A DNA stretch of 64,000 nucleotides from Paenibacillus yonginensis (GTDB taxonomy: Bacteria > Bacillota > Bacilli > Paenibacillales > Paenibacillaceae). The stretch covers positions 3,796,501-3,860,500 of the forward strand of contig NZ_CP014167.1 of the NCBI RefSeq assembly GCF_001685395.1, read 5' to 3'. The notes under the pieces are model-generated. The model saw only the letters and a program-made list of their open reading frames with translations. It was not told the origin of the DNA and did no database searches. Position numbers and translations under genes: made by a program. Numbering within the stretch: the first letter of the stretch is position 1; every line of letters starts with the position of its first letter. Shown in pieces: positions 27,840 through 37,051 of this stretch.

Positions 27840-28324
27840 GAGCGGCCACCGACCTCTTTGAGGTATTGGTCAACGAGTTCTTCTTGCACGCCGTCTTCCT
27901 TAACCTCTTTCTCAAGCAGCTTGGACGCAATCTTTACAGAGGCAACGCCCACTTCCGAACGGAGCTGCTCAACCGCTTTATTCTTCTCGGTCTCGATATC
28001 ACGGACGGCCTCGTCTTTAAGACGTACGGCTTCTTCCTTAGCGAGCTCAATAATTTGGGCAGCTTGTTTGCTGCTTGTTTGCTTGGATTGCTCGATAATA
28101 TCGTATGCATCCTTGCGGGCTTGCTGCAGCGCTTGTTTCTGTTCTTCCACATACACATTGGCCTGTTCACGCGTCTGCTTGGCTTCTTCCACCTGCTGAA
28201 GCACTAACTCGCGGCGTTTTTCCATTACGGAGAAAAGAGGACCAAACGCATACTTGTTAAGCAGGAAGTAGAGAATCAAGAACGCAATTAACGCAAACAC
28301 GAGAGATTCCCATGAGAATTCCAA
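27836..28324 (-). CDS. atpF: ATP synthase F0 subunit b
   Basis: Membrane-anchored peripheral stalk, 162 aa. One N-terminal membrane segment (LVFALIAFLILYFLLNKYAF) precedes a long charged helix (EKRRELVLQQVEEAKQTREQ...) that dimerises. The start is a TTG (28322-28324) with AAAGGAG 9 bases upstream. It overlaps atpH by four bases. Confidence 0.96.
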   Translation of the reverse strand: MEFSWESLVFALIAFLILYFLLNKYAFGPLFSVMEKRRELVLQQVEEAKQTREQANVYVEEQKQALQQARKDAYDIIEQSKQTSSKQAAQIIELAKEEAVRLKDEAVRDIETEKNKAVEQLRSEVGVASVKIASKLLEKEVKEDGVQEELVDQYLKEVGGRS

Positions 28325-28456
28325 TCCCAGTCACTCCTTTCCAGTCATCGGTACATTCTGGCTCCCGGTTCCCGAGAGCTTAATGGTGAAATCAGGTGAA
28401 AGAGATATGGCGCGGACGGCCACGCCTTCCCCGCCATATCTCTTCTTGTCCGTCTA

Positions 28457-28696
<240 letters not shown>

Positions 28697-28785
28697 TTAA
28701 AGATATCGTTTTTATAAAACTATTATAAAACTGAGCATGGACCAAGGGTTATGCCCAGCCGCAACAACCTGAATCTCGAATCACC

Positions 28786-29619
28786 CTAGTGCTCGTCGTG
28801 CGTTTCCATAGCTTGCGAGATATACACAAACGTCAGAATCGTAAAGACAAACGCTTGGATGGAGCCTACAAAGATACTGAAGCCCTGCCATACTACGAGA
28901 CCTGCAACGGAAGCGATCCATCCGCCCCATCCCAAAACGGTAAGCTTCAGGAGCACGGAGATCAGCACCTCACCCGCAAAGATATTCCCGTATAGACGCA
29001 TGCCGTGTGTTAGCAGCTTCGAGAATTGCTCAATCAAGTTAATCGGCAGGAAAAATACGTAAGGTTGAATATAGTGTTTGAAATAACCTTTGGTGTTTCG
29101 CGTCATGCCCAGGAAGTGAACCATCAGGAAGACCATGATCGCAAGTCCCATGGATACCCCGGCATCGGCCGTAGGCGATTTCCACCAGGCGACACCCACC
29201 TCGATTTCTTCATGTTCACCGGTAGTTGCTTGTTCAGCCTGAAGTTTATCAAACTCCTCCGTAACCGAAATAATCGGTTTGCCGAAAATATGAGCCGCTT
29301 CTTTGTGGTCATATTCCGTTACGATCCCGAACGGCAAGCCCAGCATATTACTTACAAAGATAAACATAATGAGCGTTAACCCAAGCGAAAGGAATGGTCT
29401 GCCTTTCTTCATATCCATTGTGCTTGAGATCAGCCCTTTGACGAAATCAACGACCCATTCCATGAAGCTCTGAAGTTTGCCAGGGTTCTCGACTGACAAA
29501 TTCCGCGTAGCGATGAAAGCCAGCAGGAACACAACCAGACAGGAAACGACGAGCATCAGAATAACGGACAGATCGATGTGGAGCCCATGCCATTCAATAA
29601 TCGGTGACTTATGCAGCAT
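28786..29619 (-). CDS. atpB: ATP synthase F0 subunit a
   Basis: Membrane stator that forms the proton half channels, 277 aa. It has five or six hydrophobic segments and the essential Arg in the HGMRLYGNIFAGEVLISVLL segment. A polar insertion (FDKLQAEQATTGEHEEIEVG) lies in an external loop after the second helix, as in some other Paenibacillaceae. The ATG at 29617-29619 with AGGGG 8 bases upstream is preferred over a GTG three codons earlier. Confidence 0.95.
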   Translation of the reverse strand: MLHKSPIIEWHGLHIDLSVILMLVVSCLVVFLLAFIATRNLSVENPGKLQSFMEWVVDFVKGLISSTMDMKKGRPFLSLGLTLIMFIFVSNMLGLPFGIVTEYDHKEAAHIFGKPIISVTEEFDKLQAEQATTGEHEEIEVGVAWWKSPTADAGVSMGLAIMVFLMVHFLGMTRNTKGYFKHYIQPYVFFLPINLIEQFSKLLTHGMRLYGNIFAGEVLISVLLKLTVLGWGGWIASVAGLVVWQGFSIFVGSIQAFVFTILTFVYISQAMETHDEH

Positions 29620-29648
29620 AATTCTCACCCCTTTCCCAGTCGGGAGTT

Positions 29649-30092
29649 CTAGTTCTGTTGTTGTTTAGCTTTCTCTTTCCGGGCCAGTTCATCTCTTAAT
29701 CTTTCCTCTTTAATAGAGAAAATGATTCCCAGAATTTGAAGCAAGAAATGGGCGAATACCAGACTGGCCAAGACGGCAAGCTCACTAAAATAATGAGGAA
29801 ACTCAAGAGGAATTACGATCGCAAGGATCGATGTCGCCAAACGGAAGCCAAATCCCAGTCCTACGCGCCTCTTGGTGCCTTTACCTTCCGCAGCCAGTAC
29901 CGCTGCCTCAATAATCAAACGAACTTTGTAAGCCATATGAATGACATTAATACAGCTTACAATGGAACCTAAAATCAAACCGTGAGCAATAGCCCGATGC
30001 TCCGGAAGAATCACGGAAATGAGCAGGCATAAAGCAGCAAAAATCAGAACAATCCGGACAACGAGTACCCGATATTTGGTTAGTTCATTCAT
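29649..30092 (-). CDS. atpI: ATP synthase subunit I (AtpI)
   Basis: Small membrane protein, 147 aa, four hydrophobic segments and a charged C-terminal tail (KEERLRDELARKEKAKQQQ). AtpI helps c-ring assembly and possibly Mg uptake in other bacteria. It lies between the AtpZ-like gene and atpB; the ATG, with GAGGG upstream, overlaps the end of the preceding gene by eight bases. Confidence 0.85.
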   Translation of the reverse strand: MNELTKYRVLVVRIVLIFAALCLLISVILPEHRAIAHGLILGSIVSCINVIHMAYKVRLIIEAAVLAAEGKGTKRRVGLGFGFRLATSILAIVIPLEFPHYFSELAVLASLVFAHFLLQILGIIFSIKEERLRDELARKEKAKQQQN

Positions 30093-30317
30093 CGTTTTCC
30101 CTCATTATCCTTCTAATTACGGCCACAGCGCCAAACGCTCCAGCTGCCATGCCGGCGAGCACCCCAATTCCGACTCCGATTCCACGATTGCCGAGCAGAT
30201 TGCCCAGCCATGACCCGGCATAAAACCCGGCCATCGTGCAGACAGCAAAATCCACACCTATCAAACTGACTATACTAGCCATTTTCCAGGCGGAACCGCC
30301 CCTTTCAGGTTTGTCCA
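30085..30317 (-). CDS. AtpZ/AtpI family small membrane protein
   Basis: First gene of the atp operon, 77 aa, two membrane segments (MASIVSLIGVDFAVCTMAGFYAGSWLG and GVGIGVLAGMAAGAFGAVAVI). The paired Gly-rich helices and place before atpI fit AtpZ-type proteins, which with AtpI aid F0 assembly or form a divalent cation channel. The ATG at 30315-30317 has GAGGGTGG about 8 bases upstream; a GTG four codons earlier is the alternative. Confidence 0.75.
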
Positions 30318-30347
30318 TTTTCTGTCCCACCCTCGGAATTCTAGTTC

Positions 30348-30377
30348 ATTTTACTAATACAAAATAAACTTTGTCAA
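30348..30377 (-). promoter_or_regulatory. Strong sigma-A promoter of the atp operon
   Basis: On the minus strand a perfect TTGACA box, 18 bases, TAAAAT, ending 31 bases before the first ATG of the operon. Confidence 0.8.
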
Positions 30378-30455
30378 TTGAGGGGAATTGCTGACAGAGC
30401 CTGCAAGAAAGCGCTTTTGAAACCCTATTTTCATTTTCAACTCTGCAAACCCCTG

Positions 30456-30491
30456 AAAACCGTACAGTTTAACTGTATGCTGTACGTTTTT
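30456..30491 (-). terminator. Hairpin terminator after wecB
   Basis: CGTACAG and CTGTACG arms flanked by AAAA and TTTT give a stem that could work on both strands. It lies directly after the wecB stop and before the atp promoter. Confidence 0.7.
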
Positions 30492-30494
30492 CTT

Positions 30495-31667
30495 TTACAA
30501 CACTTGGCTGTTTTCATTTGTGAACTTTCTGTGAAATTGTTCAGGACGCTCGCTTATCACGCCGAAATTGTGAAGTATCGCATTGACAATTCTTTGCGAT
30601 GCTTTTCCATCTCCGTACGGGTTGGCGGCCCGGCTCATGGCCTGATAAGTCTCGGTATCGCTGAGCAGCGCTTTTGTCCGTGCATACACCTTCTCTTCAT
30701 CCGTACCGACCAGCTCAAGCGTTCCCGCCTCAATTCCTTCCGGACGTTCCGTCGTATCGCGCAGAACAAGCACCGGAACACCAAAGGAAGGAGCTTCCTC
30801 CTGCAGGCCGCCCGAATCCGTCAGGATCAGATGCGTATGCGGATAGAAGTTGTGCAAATCAACGACATCCAGCGGATCAATCAGCTTGATGCGCGGGTGA
30901 TTGCCCAGAATCTCATGCGCAGGTCCGGATACGGCCGGGCTTGGATGCACCGGATAACAGATGGCGATATCTTCAAACTCATCGGCAATCCGTTTCACGG
31001 CGCGGAAAATATTGCGGTGCGGCTCCCCTTGCGATTCACGGCGGTGCGCCGTCATCAGAACCAGGCGTTTGCCGCTAGCCCAGTCAAGTACAGGATGGGT
31101 ATAATCATCTTTTACCGTATATTGAAACACATCCGTAACAGTGTTGCCTGTGATATAAATACTTGACTCCGCCTTGTTCTCTTTGCGCAAATTGCCTGCT
31201 GACCAGTCAGTCGGCGCGAAATGCAGATCGGCCAGCACACCAGTCAGCTGACGGTTCATCTCCTCCGGATAAGGGGACATTTTGTTCCAGGTCCGCAGTC
31301 CGGCTTCGACATGACCAATCTTGATCTGCTGCAGGAACGACGCATAGCTGGCCAGGAAGGTCGTCAGCGTATCGCCGTGAACCAGGACGATATCCGGCTT
31401 GGCCTCTTTCAGAACGCCCTCCAGCCCTTCCAGAACACGAATCGTAATTTCGTTCAGGCTCTGCTGATGTTTCATCACGTTCAGGTCATAATCCGGCTGG
31501 ATCCGGAATACTTCCAGAACCTGATCCAGCATTTCGCGGTGCTGGGCCGTTACGCATACGATCGACTCGATCTGCTCCGGATGTTTCTCAAGCTCCAGAA
31601 TCAGCGGAGCCATCTTGATCGCTTCCGGTCTGACGCCAAAAATGGTCATCACTTTAATCTTAGACAC
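30495..31667 (-). CDS. wecB: UDP-N-acetylglucosamine 2-epimerase (non-hydrolysing, WecB/MnaA)
   Basis: Cytosolic enzyme that interconverts UDP-GlcNAc and UDP-ManNAc, 390 aa, GT-B fold. Family blocks: FGVRPEAIKMAPLILEL, VHGDTLTTFLASY, HVEAGLRT with SPYPEEMNRQL, and SDSGGLQEEAPSFG then RDTTERPEG. The start is a GTG (31665-31667) with GGGGGA upstream. B. subtilis mnaA has the same position between upp and the atp operon. UDP-ManNAc is the donor for the TagA enzyme encoded near 6 kb, so this gene probably feeds the wall polymer that carries the S-layer. Confidence 0.95.
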   Translation of the reverse strand: MSKIKVMTIFGVRPEAIKMAPLILELEKHPEQIESIVCVTAQHREMLDQVLEVFRIQPDYDLNVMKHQQSLNEITIRVLEGLEGVLKEAKPDIVLVHGDTLTTFLASYASFLQQIKIGHVEAGLRTWNKMSPYPEEMNRQLTGVLADLHFAPTDWSAGNLRKENKAESSIYITGNTVTDVFQYTVKDDYTHPVLDWASGKRLVLMTAHRRESQGEPHRNIFRAVKRIADEFEDIAICYPVHPSPAVSGPAHEILGNHPRIKLIDPLDVVDLHNFYPHTHLILTDSGGLQEEAPSFGVPVLVLRDTTERPEGIEAGTLELVGTDEEKVYARTKALLSDTETYQAMSRAANPYGDGKASQRIVNAILHNFGVISERPEQFHRKFTNENSQVL

Positions 31668-31726
31668 TCAAATCCCCCGTTTCTATTTCCCTCATGACTG
31701 TATCCACTCCGTACGGAACAAACGGA

Positions 31727-32356
31727 TTATTTAGTTCCGTATAGACGGTCTCCGGCATCGCCCAGTCCTGGAATAATATAACCGTGATCATTCAGATGGC
31801 TGTCCAGGGCGGCCACGTAGATATCCACATCCGGATGAGCCTCCTGTACGGCCTTAACGCCTTCAGGCGCCGCAATCAGGTTCATCATTTTGATTTGGCT
31901 GCAGCCGCGTTTCTTCAAGACGTCGATAGCCGCAATCGCCGATCCGCCCGTTGCCAGCATAGGATCAATAACGATCAGCTCACGTTCCTGCACGTCCGTA
32001 GGCAGCTTGGTATAATATTCGACCGGCTGGAGCGTCTCCGGATCACGGAAGAGACCCACATGCCCCACCTTGGCGCCGGGAATCAGCTTCAATACGCCGT
32101 CTACCATACCCAAACCCGCACGGAGAATCGGAACCAGTCCGAGCATCCGTCCGGAAATGACCTGGGTCTCCGTCTCAGCCACCGGTGTTTGAACCGTTAT
32201 GGTTTGAAGCGGCAGATTTCTTGTAATTTCATAAGCCATCAAGGTGGCTACCTCATCCACTAATTCCCGAAACTCCTTGGTGCTTGTCCGCATATCGCGG
32301 ATAAACGTCAGTTTGTGCTGAATCAGGGGATGGTCGCAAACGATCAATTTTCCCAT
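31727..32356 (-). CDS. upp: Uracil phosphoribosyltransferase
   Basis: Pyrimidine salvage enzyme making UMP from uracil and PRPP, 209 aa. PRPP-binding loop [18 protein letters not shown], flexible loop region [16 protein letters not shown] and uracil-binding C terminus [17 protein letters not shown] are all present. The ATG at 32354-32356 has GGAGGG 8 bases upstream and matches the family start [16 protein letters not shown]. In Bacillus it directly follows glyA; here an IS200-type element lies between them. Confidence 0.97.
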   Translation of the reverse strand: MGKLIVCDHPLIQHKLTFIRDMRTSTKEFRELVDEVATLMAYEITRNLPLQTITVQTPVAETETQVISGRMLGLVPILRAGLGMVDGVLKLIPGAKVGHVGLFRDPETLQPVEYYTKLPTDVQERELIVIDPMLATGGSAIAAIDVLKKRGCSQIKMMNLIAAPEGVKAVQEAHPDVDIYVAALDSHLNDHGYIIPGLGDAGDRLYGTK

Positions 32357-32432
32357 TATATTCCCTCCGTACAAATCCCATTATTCACAGCTTGCGTCTA
32401 ATATTTCCTATGCATGTCCGTAAATCTTGTTC

Positions 32433-32441
32433 ATTATATCA
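32433..32441 (-). promoter_or_regulatory. Extended -10 promoter of upp
   Basis: On the minus strand TGATATAAT, an extended -10 box (TGN then TATAAT), about 77 bases upstream of the upp ATG. The -35 region is weak, as is usual for this type. It lies between the IS element and upp, so upp should not depend on transcription through the element. Confidence 0.55.
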
Positions 32442-32539
32442 CTTGGCGAACTCGTTTTCATCTAGTGCTGTCAGCTTTTCGGGAAAAAAACAGTCCTTTA
32501 GTCGCTTTCGCACTATCCAAGGTCTCGGCATAAATCAGA

Positions 32540-33246
32540 ACCACCCGTCCAACGGGTGGTTTGCACTAGGGGTATAACCCCTTGTTGCCAAACTGCGCCT
32601 AAAGACGCTAGCCTGACCACAAAGCGTTCAGGCTCAGTGTTATTTGTCTCTTTCACTTACCAGTTAAACTGGTTTTACTTTTTCTTGCTCTTGTTGCTGC
32701 TGAATGGATCTTCATACTCTTTTACACTCAGCTTATCCACTGCCTGGTCATGTGCCTCTTGCTCTCGAATGTATTTGGCGACGGTGGCTTCATTTAGCCC
32801 CACTGTACTTACGTAGTAGCCTTCCGCCCAGAATTTACGATTCCCATACTTATACTTCAAATTGGCATGCTTCTCAAAGATCATGAGTGCGCTTTTCCCT
32901 TTTAAATAGCCCATAAAGGAAGACACAGATATTTTCGGTGGAATCGCCACCAGCATGTGCACATGATCCGGCATCATATGTCCTTCTAATATCTCGACTC
33001 CCTTGTATTTACATAGACGCTTCATGATTTCAATTAGATCTCGTCTCACTTGATTGTAGATCTCTTTACGTCTATACTTCGGGGTGAACACAATGTGATA
33101 CTTACACATCCACTTTGTGTGCGCTAAACTAAAGTTTTTATTTGCCATTTAAGACCATCCTTTCGAATTGAGCCTGAACATCTCAATTTTATCGGGATGG
33201 TCTTATTGGTGTAACCCTAGATCCCTCCACCCGCATAGCGGGTGGT
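32540..33246 (-). mobile_element. IS200-type insertion sequence (IS200/IS605 family), apparently intact
   Basis: About 0.7 kb bounded by subterminal hairpins with nearly the same stem: CCACCCGT/ACGGGTGG at 32541-32559 and CCACCCGC/GCGGGTGG at 33227-33245. One transposase gene fills the interior and there is no tnpB. Such elements lack terminal inverted repeats and target duplications, so the exact ends are set only to the hairpins and may extend a few bases. Confidence 0.85.
32675..33148 (-). CDS. tnpA: IS200-family Y1 (HUH) transposase TnpA
   Basis: Single-strand DNA transposase, 157 aa, a normal length. The HUH metal motif is in MMPDHVHMLVAIPP (His-x-His), and the catalytic Tyr lies in the helix NEATVAKYIREQE. 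KYHIVFTPKYRRKEIY near the N terminus is the typical opening strand. AAAGGATGG precedes the ATG. The frame is intact, so the element may still be active. Lies inside the element at 32540-33246, between glyA and upp. Confidence 0.93.
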   Translation of the reverse strand: MANKNFSLAHTKWMCKYHIVFTPKYRRKEIYNQVRRDLIEIMKRLCKYKGVEILEGHMMPDHVHMLVAIPPKISVSSFMGYLKGKSALMIFEKHANLKYKYGNRKFWAEGYYVSTVGLNEATVAKYIREQEAHDQAVDKLSVKEYEDPFSSNKSKKK

Positions 33247-33290
33247 TTTATATTTCGCGCGTTTCACGCGCTCAACAGGCTGAAGCCTAA

Positions 33291-33330
33291 AAACAAAAAA
33301 GCCCGCCTGCTCCTCGGGGAGCGGGCGGGC
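33291..33330 (-). terminator. Strong terminator of glyA
   Basis: The stem GCCCGCCTGCTCC/GGGAGCGGGCGGGC (one mismatch, loop TCG) is followed on the minus strand by TTTTTTGTTTTT. It lies between glyA and the IS element. Confidence 0.92.
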
Positions 33331-33381
33331 GGCCTGTCAGGCCGGCTGCGCAGATCAGCCGGGACCTAGTACGGGCATTTC

Positions 33382-34632
33382 TTAATATTTCATTTCCGGA
33401 TACAGCGGGAACCGGTCGGTCAGCGCTGTCACGCGTGCTTTAGCTTTCTCAAGTGCAGCAGCGTCCTTCGGCGCTTTAAGGGCAGCCGCGATGATTTGGC
33501 CGATTTCGACCATCGCTTCTTCGTCCATGCCGCGGGAGGTAGCCGCAGGCGTACCGATCCGGATGCCGCTGGTGACAAACGGGCTGGTCGGATCAAACGG
33601 AATCGCGTTTTTGTTAACGGTAATACCGATAGAATCCAGCACATGCTCGGCCTCTTTGCCGGTGATGTTCAGGTTGCGGGTGTCAATCAGCATCAGGTGG
33701 TTGTCCGTACCGCCGGATACCAGGTTCAAACCTTCTTCAAGCAGCGTTTCGGCCAGCTTTTTCGCATTCTTCACAACGTTCTCGGCATAGGTTTTGAAAG
33801 AAGGCTCGAGAGCTTCGCCCAAAGCAACCGCTTTGGAGGCGATGACGTGCATCAGAGGACCGCCTTGAATGCCCGGGAAGATCGCTTTGTCGATCGCCTG
33901 CGCCCAAGGCTTCTTGCACAGAATCATGCCGCCGCGCGGACCGCGGAGCGTCTTGTGTGTCGTTGTCGTAACAAAATGCGCATGCGGTACAGGATTGGGA
34001 TGAAGGCCCGCGGCCACAAGACCGGCAATATGCGCCATATCCACCATAAACAGAGCGCCGACATCATTTGCGATGGAGGCGAAAGCTTCAAAATCAATCG
34101 TGCGCGGATAAGCGCTGGCGCCGGCCACGATCAGGCGGGGACGATGTTTGAATGCCGCTTTGCGCACTTCTTCATAATCAATCGTAAACGTATCTTCCTG
34201 TACGCCGTAAGCGACGAAGTTGTACAGCAAACCGGAGGCGTTAACCGGGCTGCCGTGCGTCAAGTGGCCCCCATGGGCCAGGTTCATGCCGAGCACGGTA
34301 TCTCCAGGTTTCAGGGCTGCCAGGTAGACAGCCAGGTTGGCCTGTGCGCCGGAATGCGGCTGCACGTTGGCATGCTCGGCACCAAACAGCTCTTTGGCAC
34401 GGTCGCGGGCCAAATCCTCGACGATGTCCACATGTTCGCAGCCGCCGTAGTATCTTTTGCCCGGATAACCTTCTGCGTATTTGTTCGTCAGAACTGAGCC
34501 CATAGCTTCCATAACCGCTTCGCTGACAATGTTCTCGGACGCGATCAGCTCAATGTTGTTGCGCTGGCGCTTCAGTTCCAGATTCATCGCTTCCATAACC
34601 GCCGGATCTTGCTTTCTCAAATACTCCATCAT
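33382..34632 (-). CDS. glyA: Serine hydroxymethyltransferase
   Basis: PLP enzyme that converts serine and tetrahydrofolate to glycine and methylene-THF, the main cellular one-carbon source, 416 aa. The PLP Lys is in [13 protein letters not shown]; other landmarks are [27 protein letters not shown] and [14 protein letters not shown]. The first of two adjacent ATG codons (34630-34632) has GGAGG 9 bases upstream and matches the normal family length. It follows ywlG by about 80 bases, and the ZTP riboswitch upstream of ywlG probably controls both. Confidence 0.97.
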   Translation of the reverse strand: MMEYLRKQDPAVMEAMNLELKRQRNNIELIASENIVSEAVMEAMGSVLTNKYAEGYPGKRYYGGCEHVDIVEDLARDRAKELFGAEHANVQPHSGAQANLAVYLAALKPGDTVLGMNLAHGGHLTHGSPVNASGLLYNFVAYGVQEDTFTIDYEEVRKAAFKHRPRLIVAGASAYPRTIDFEAFASIANDVGALFMVDMAHIAGLVAAGLHPNPVPHAHFVTTTTHKTLRGPRGGMILCKKPWAQAIDKAIFPGIQGGPLMHVIASKAVALGEALEPSFKTYAENVVKNAKKLAETLLEEGLNLVSGGTDNHLMLIDTRNLNITGKEAEHVLDSIGITVNKNAIPFDPTSPFVTSGIRIGTPAATSRGMDEEAMVEIGQIIAAALKAPKDAAALEKAKARVTALTDRFPLYPEMKY

Positions 34633-34713
34633 GCCAAAAATCCTCCCTGTATATAAAATTGAATAACTTCCTGGTTCGGTGAATCCCAAAAATATCTTAT
34701 CGTCAGACGGGGA

Positions 34714-35301
34714 TTAATCGCAGAGCTCCCCGCCCTCCGTCTGCGGCAGCCGGTAAACCGCCCGCTCCCCGCCGATCAGCTTCGGACGGGTCATCGCCGC
34801 GTTAACTCTCGCTTGTCCGACATACCGCCGGGACAACCGGAGCGGAACCGCTACCCGGCGGAGATGCATGCCTATCAGCGTCTCGCCGATATCGAGCCCG
34901 GCATGGGCTTCAATACTTTCGGCCAAACAAGGCTCGGCAAACCGCAGATAAGCTTCAGCGGCCATCGATCCTCCTGCCGTCCGCACTGGGACCGCGCTTA
35001 CTTCCGTCAAATTTAATCGTTCCAATACAGCACGTTCCATCACCAGCGCCCGGTTCAAATGCTCGCAGCACTGGAAAACCAGCTCAAAGCCGTACTTCGC
35101 GCGGATTTGTTCAAACCCCCGGTAAAGCTCGGCAGCAATTTGCTGGGCGCCGGCGGTTCCGATGCGCTGACCGGCAATTTCGCTTGTGCTGGTGCCGATC
35201 ACGACGATTTTTCCCGGCCCAAGATTAGCCGTTTCGGCAAGCTCCTTCAAAACCTCGGCGGCCTGACCAGCCAATTGATCCAGCTGAAAGGTTGGTTCCA
35301 C
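34714..35301 (-). CDS. ywlG: TIGR01440/DUF436 family protein YwlG
   Basis: Conserved Firmicute protein of unknown function, 195 aa, normally next to glyA as here. It has an alpha/beta character with motifs VIGTSTSEIAGQRIGTAG, FQCCEHLNRALVMER and DIGETLIGMHLRRVAVPLR. There is no signal or membrane segment. The start is a GTG (35299-35301) with a GGGGGG site 7 bases upstream. Being the first gene behind the ZTP riboswitch, it may have a role tied to folate or one-carbon metabolism; that is inference from regulation only. Confidence 0.85.
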   Translation of the reverse strand: MEPTFQLDQLAGQAAEVLKELAETANLGPGKIVVIGTSTSEIAGQRIGTAGAQQIAAELYRGFEQIRAKYGFELVFQCCEHLNRALVMERAVLERLNLTEVSAVPVRTAGGSMAAEAYLRFAEPCLAESIEAHAGLDIGETLIGMHLRRVAVPLRLSRRYVGQARVNAAMTRPKLIGGERAVYRLPQTEGGELCD

Positions 35302-35486
35302 GATGATCCCCCCTAGAATTCCGGCGGATTCCGCCGTTCATGGCTCCTGAGACAAAAGACAAGCCATACTTGAACCCATTATATAATGAGAGCAGACCAA
35401 CTTCCATGCGAGAGGCCGGATTCCGCTTCCCGCGCGCCAAATTTCTCCGAAGTCCCGCCCGGTCAGCAATTGACCGCCGGTAAAAA

Positions 35487-35612
35487 TGCAAAAAAGAGCA
35501 AAACGCACACTCGTGCGTCATGCTCTTGCCCAGGCGACCGGCCGTATATTCCGATGCTCCACCGTGGTTTCATCCACATCGTCGCCAGTTACACCGGAAC
35601 TGATCTTGTTGC
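35487..35612 (-). ncRNA. ZTP (pfl) riboswitch with intrinsic terminator, upstream of ywlG-glyA
   Basis: On the minus strand the aptamer contains the two hallmark conserved segments of the pfl motif: AACTGGCG followed by GTGGA, an ACCAC-paired stem and GGAGC, and later CGCCTGGGCA (35527-35536 region), which forms the pseudoknot with the first part. Immediately after it is a terminator: AAGAGCA..CGCAC/GTGCG..TGCTC and then TTTTTT (35487-35527). Known examples sense ZTP/ZMP, a signal of low 10-formyl-THF, and turn on genes such as glyA. No other gene lies between it and ywlG. The remaining part of the 390-base gap to 35301 shows nothing else. Confidence 0.88.
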
Positions 35613-35616
35613 CTTT

Positions 35617-35645
35617 AGCATATAGCATACCGGTCAGAATTGCAA
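35617..35645 (-). promoter_or_regulatory. Sigma-A promoter driving the ZTP riboswitch transcript
   Basis: On the minus strand TTGCAA, 17 bases, TATGCT. Transcription would start just ahead of the aptamer. Confidence 0.55.
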
Positions 35646-35694
35646 CTTGGAAAAATTCAAATTTAAACGTTTAACAAGCTTTTAACAGCGCCGG

Positions 35695-36285
35695 TTACCC
35701 TTCCTGCTCCCGCTCCTTCAAAAGTTTGTGCAGCAGCTTCTCCAAAGCTTCCCGGATTTCAGCCGCCGTCTTCTCATAATCCTCCCGGCTTCCGCCAAAA
35801 GGGTCCGAAATATCATACACAGGGATACGCTGCTGCAGCTCGGTAATTCTCCGGGAGTCCTCTTCCGTCAGCCTGCCGCCTAAAGCGGCCTGCAAGGCTC
35901 GTTCAGCGAGCAGTCCGTCCAGCTCCTGCAGTTCTCCTTCCGCATTCTCCCGTTCATCTACATACTCTTTCAGCACATAGGTTTTAGAGGCTGCATCCGG
36001 AAAAGCGTACAGCAGCTGCCTTTTATGACCCTGCGTCAGCGTCAGGATCATGTCGGCCCAGTTCACCAGCTCTTCGCTTACAGCGGTTGAAGTCAGACGA
36101 TCCGTAATTTGATGATCTCTGAGTACGGCTTCCGCATGTCTGGAAATGGACATCCCGGGGATCGCCGCCACGCCCGCAGATTTGACCTCTGCCGACAGAC
36201 CCGCCTCAAGCGCCATTTGTCTGAACATGCCTTCCGCCATCGGACTGCGGCAAGTGTTGCCCGTGCAAACAAACAGGATGCGCAT
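35695..36285 (-). CDS. ywlE: Protein arginine phosphatase YwlE (low-molecular-weight phosphatase fold)
   Basis: Removes phosphate from phospho-arginine residues placed by McsB, in the ClpCP quality-control pathway. The P loop is VCTGNTCRSPMAE, with the nucleophile Cys at residue 7 and Thr at residue 11; that Thr, instead of Ile in tyrosine phosphatases, is the known arginine-specificity mark. The general acid region is VYDISDPFGGSREDYEKT. An acidic insertion (DERENAEGELQELDGLLAERA) makes it about 196 aa versus about 150 in B. subtilis. The ATG at 36283-36285 has GGGGGGAG 7 bases upstream. Confidence 0.9.
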   Translation of the reverse strand: MRILFVCTGNTCRSPMAEGMFRQMALEAGLSAEVKSAGVAAIPGMSISRHAEAVLRDHQITDRLTSTAVSEELVNWADMILTLTQGHKRQLLYAFPDAASKTYVLKEYVDERENAEGELQELDGLLAERALQAALGGRLTEEDSRRITELQQRIPVYDISDPFGGSREDYEKTAAEIREALEKLLHKLLKEREQEG

Positions 36286-36368
36286 ATGTTCTCCCCCCAT
36301 TTTCCATCTTAGTTGAATGATCTAAATAAAGCCTCTAGGCTTAACTACCGTGGTTGAACCTTATTGTA

Positions 36369-36929
36369 TCAAAAGATAAACATCAGACCAAACGCCAGCA
36401 GAATCGCTCCGCCCAGCGCCTCTCCATAATCGCCGAGATTGCGCCCTACCCGGCTTCCCAGCCAAAGCCCCACGACGGACATCAGTCCGCCGAAGAAGCC
36501 GAAGGTCAACACCGTCAGCAGCAGGCTGCTGCGGAACATGCCAAGCGATACGCCTACCGAAAATGAATCCACGCTGACGCTGAGCGCAAACAAAACAACA
36601 CCCCAGAGGCGGGTATGATCAATCGGTCTGGCCCCCTCCTCGCGAAACGACGCCCAAACCATATGAGCGCCAAGCAGAACAAGCAAACCGCCGGAAACGT
36701 AACGGGCAATCGCCCCGAGCAGGTGTCCCACATAAAGGCCGGTAAACATTCCGAGCAGCGGCATCAAAATATGAAAAATCGCAATCAAGCCGCTGATCCG
36801 GGCTATATCGAAGCGCCGTACGCCTTTCATGCCAATGCCTACGCTGAGCGAAAAGGCATCCATGCCAAGCGCTACGGACATCACTGTTATCGTTACGAGC
36901 TGCCCAAACTGGGTAGTAGCATAATCCAT
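36369..36929 (-). CDS. mntP: Manganese efflux pump MntP
   Basis: Six-helix membrane protein that exports Mn(II), 186 aa. Paired halves each carry the acidic membrane motif of the family: ALGMDAFSLSVGIGMKG and SVSVDSFSVGVSLGMF. It is in the ywlD position of B. subtilis. GGAGG lies 9 bases upstream of the ATG. Upstream I see no yybP-ykoY Mn riboswitch; a perfect 10-bp palindrome GTTGTACAAC (36962-36971) is the only notable element there. Confidence 0.92.
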   Translation of the reverse strand: MDYATTQFGQLVTITVMSVALGMDAFSLSVGIGMKGVRRFDIARISGLIAIFHILMPLLGMFTGLYVGHLLGAIARYVSGGLLVLLGAHMVWASFREEGARPIDHTRLWGVVLFALSVSVDSFSVGVSLGMFRSSLLLTVLTFGFFGGLMSVVGLWLGSRVGRNLGDYGEALGGAILLAFGLMFIF

Positions 36930-37051
36930 GCGTGTGCGCCTCCAAGTCTACATTAGGTTGTGTTGTACAACCATATGCGGACAAGGCGGCAATCATGCCT
37001 TGCGAAGGTAGGACTAGAAGATCCTCGGGAAGACAGCTGCCTAAATAAAAT

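Noticed and set aside
36930-37051. Possible Mn (yybP-ykoY) riboswitch before mntP
   Set aside because: The conserved segments of that RNA are absent; only a 10-bp palindrome and short hairpins are visible.
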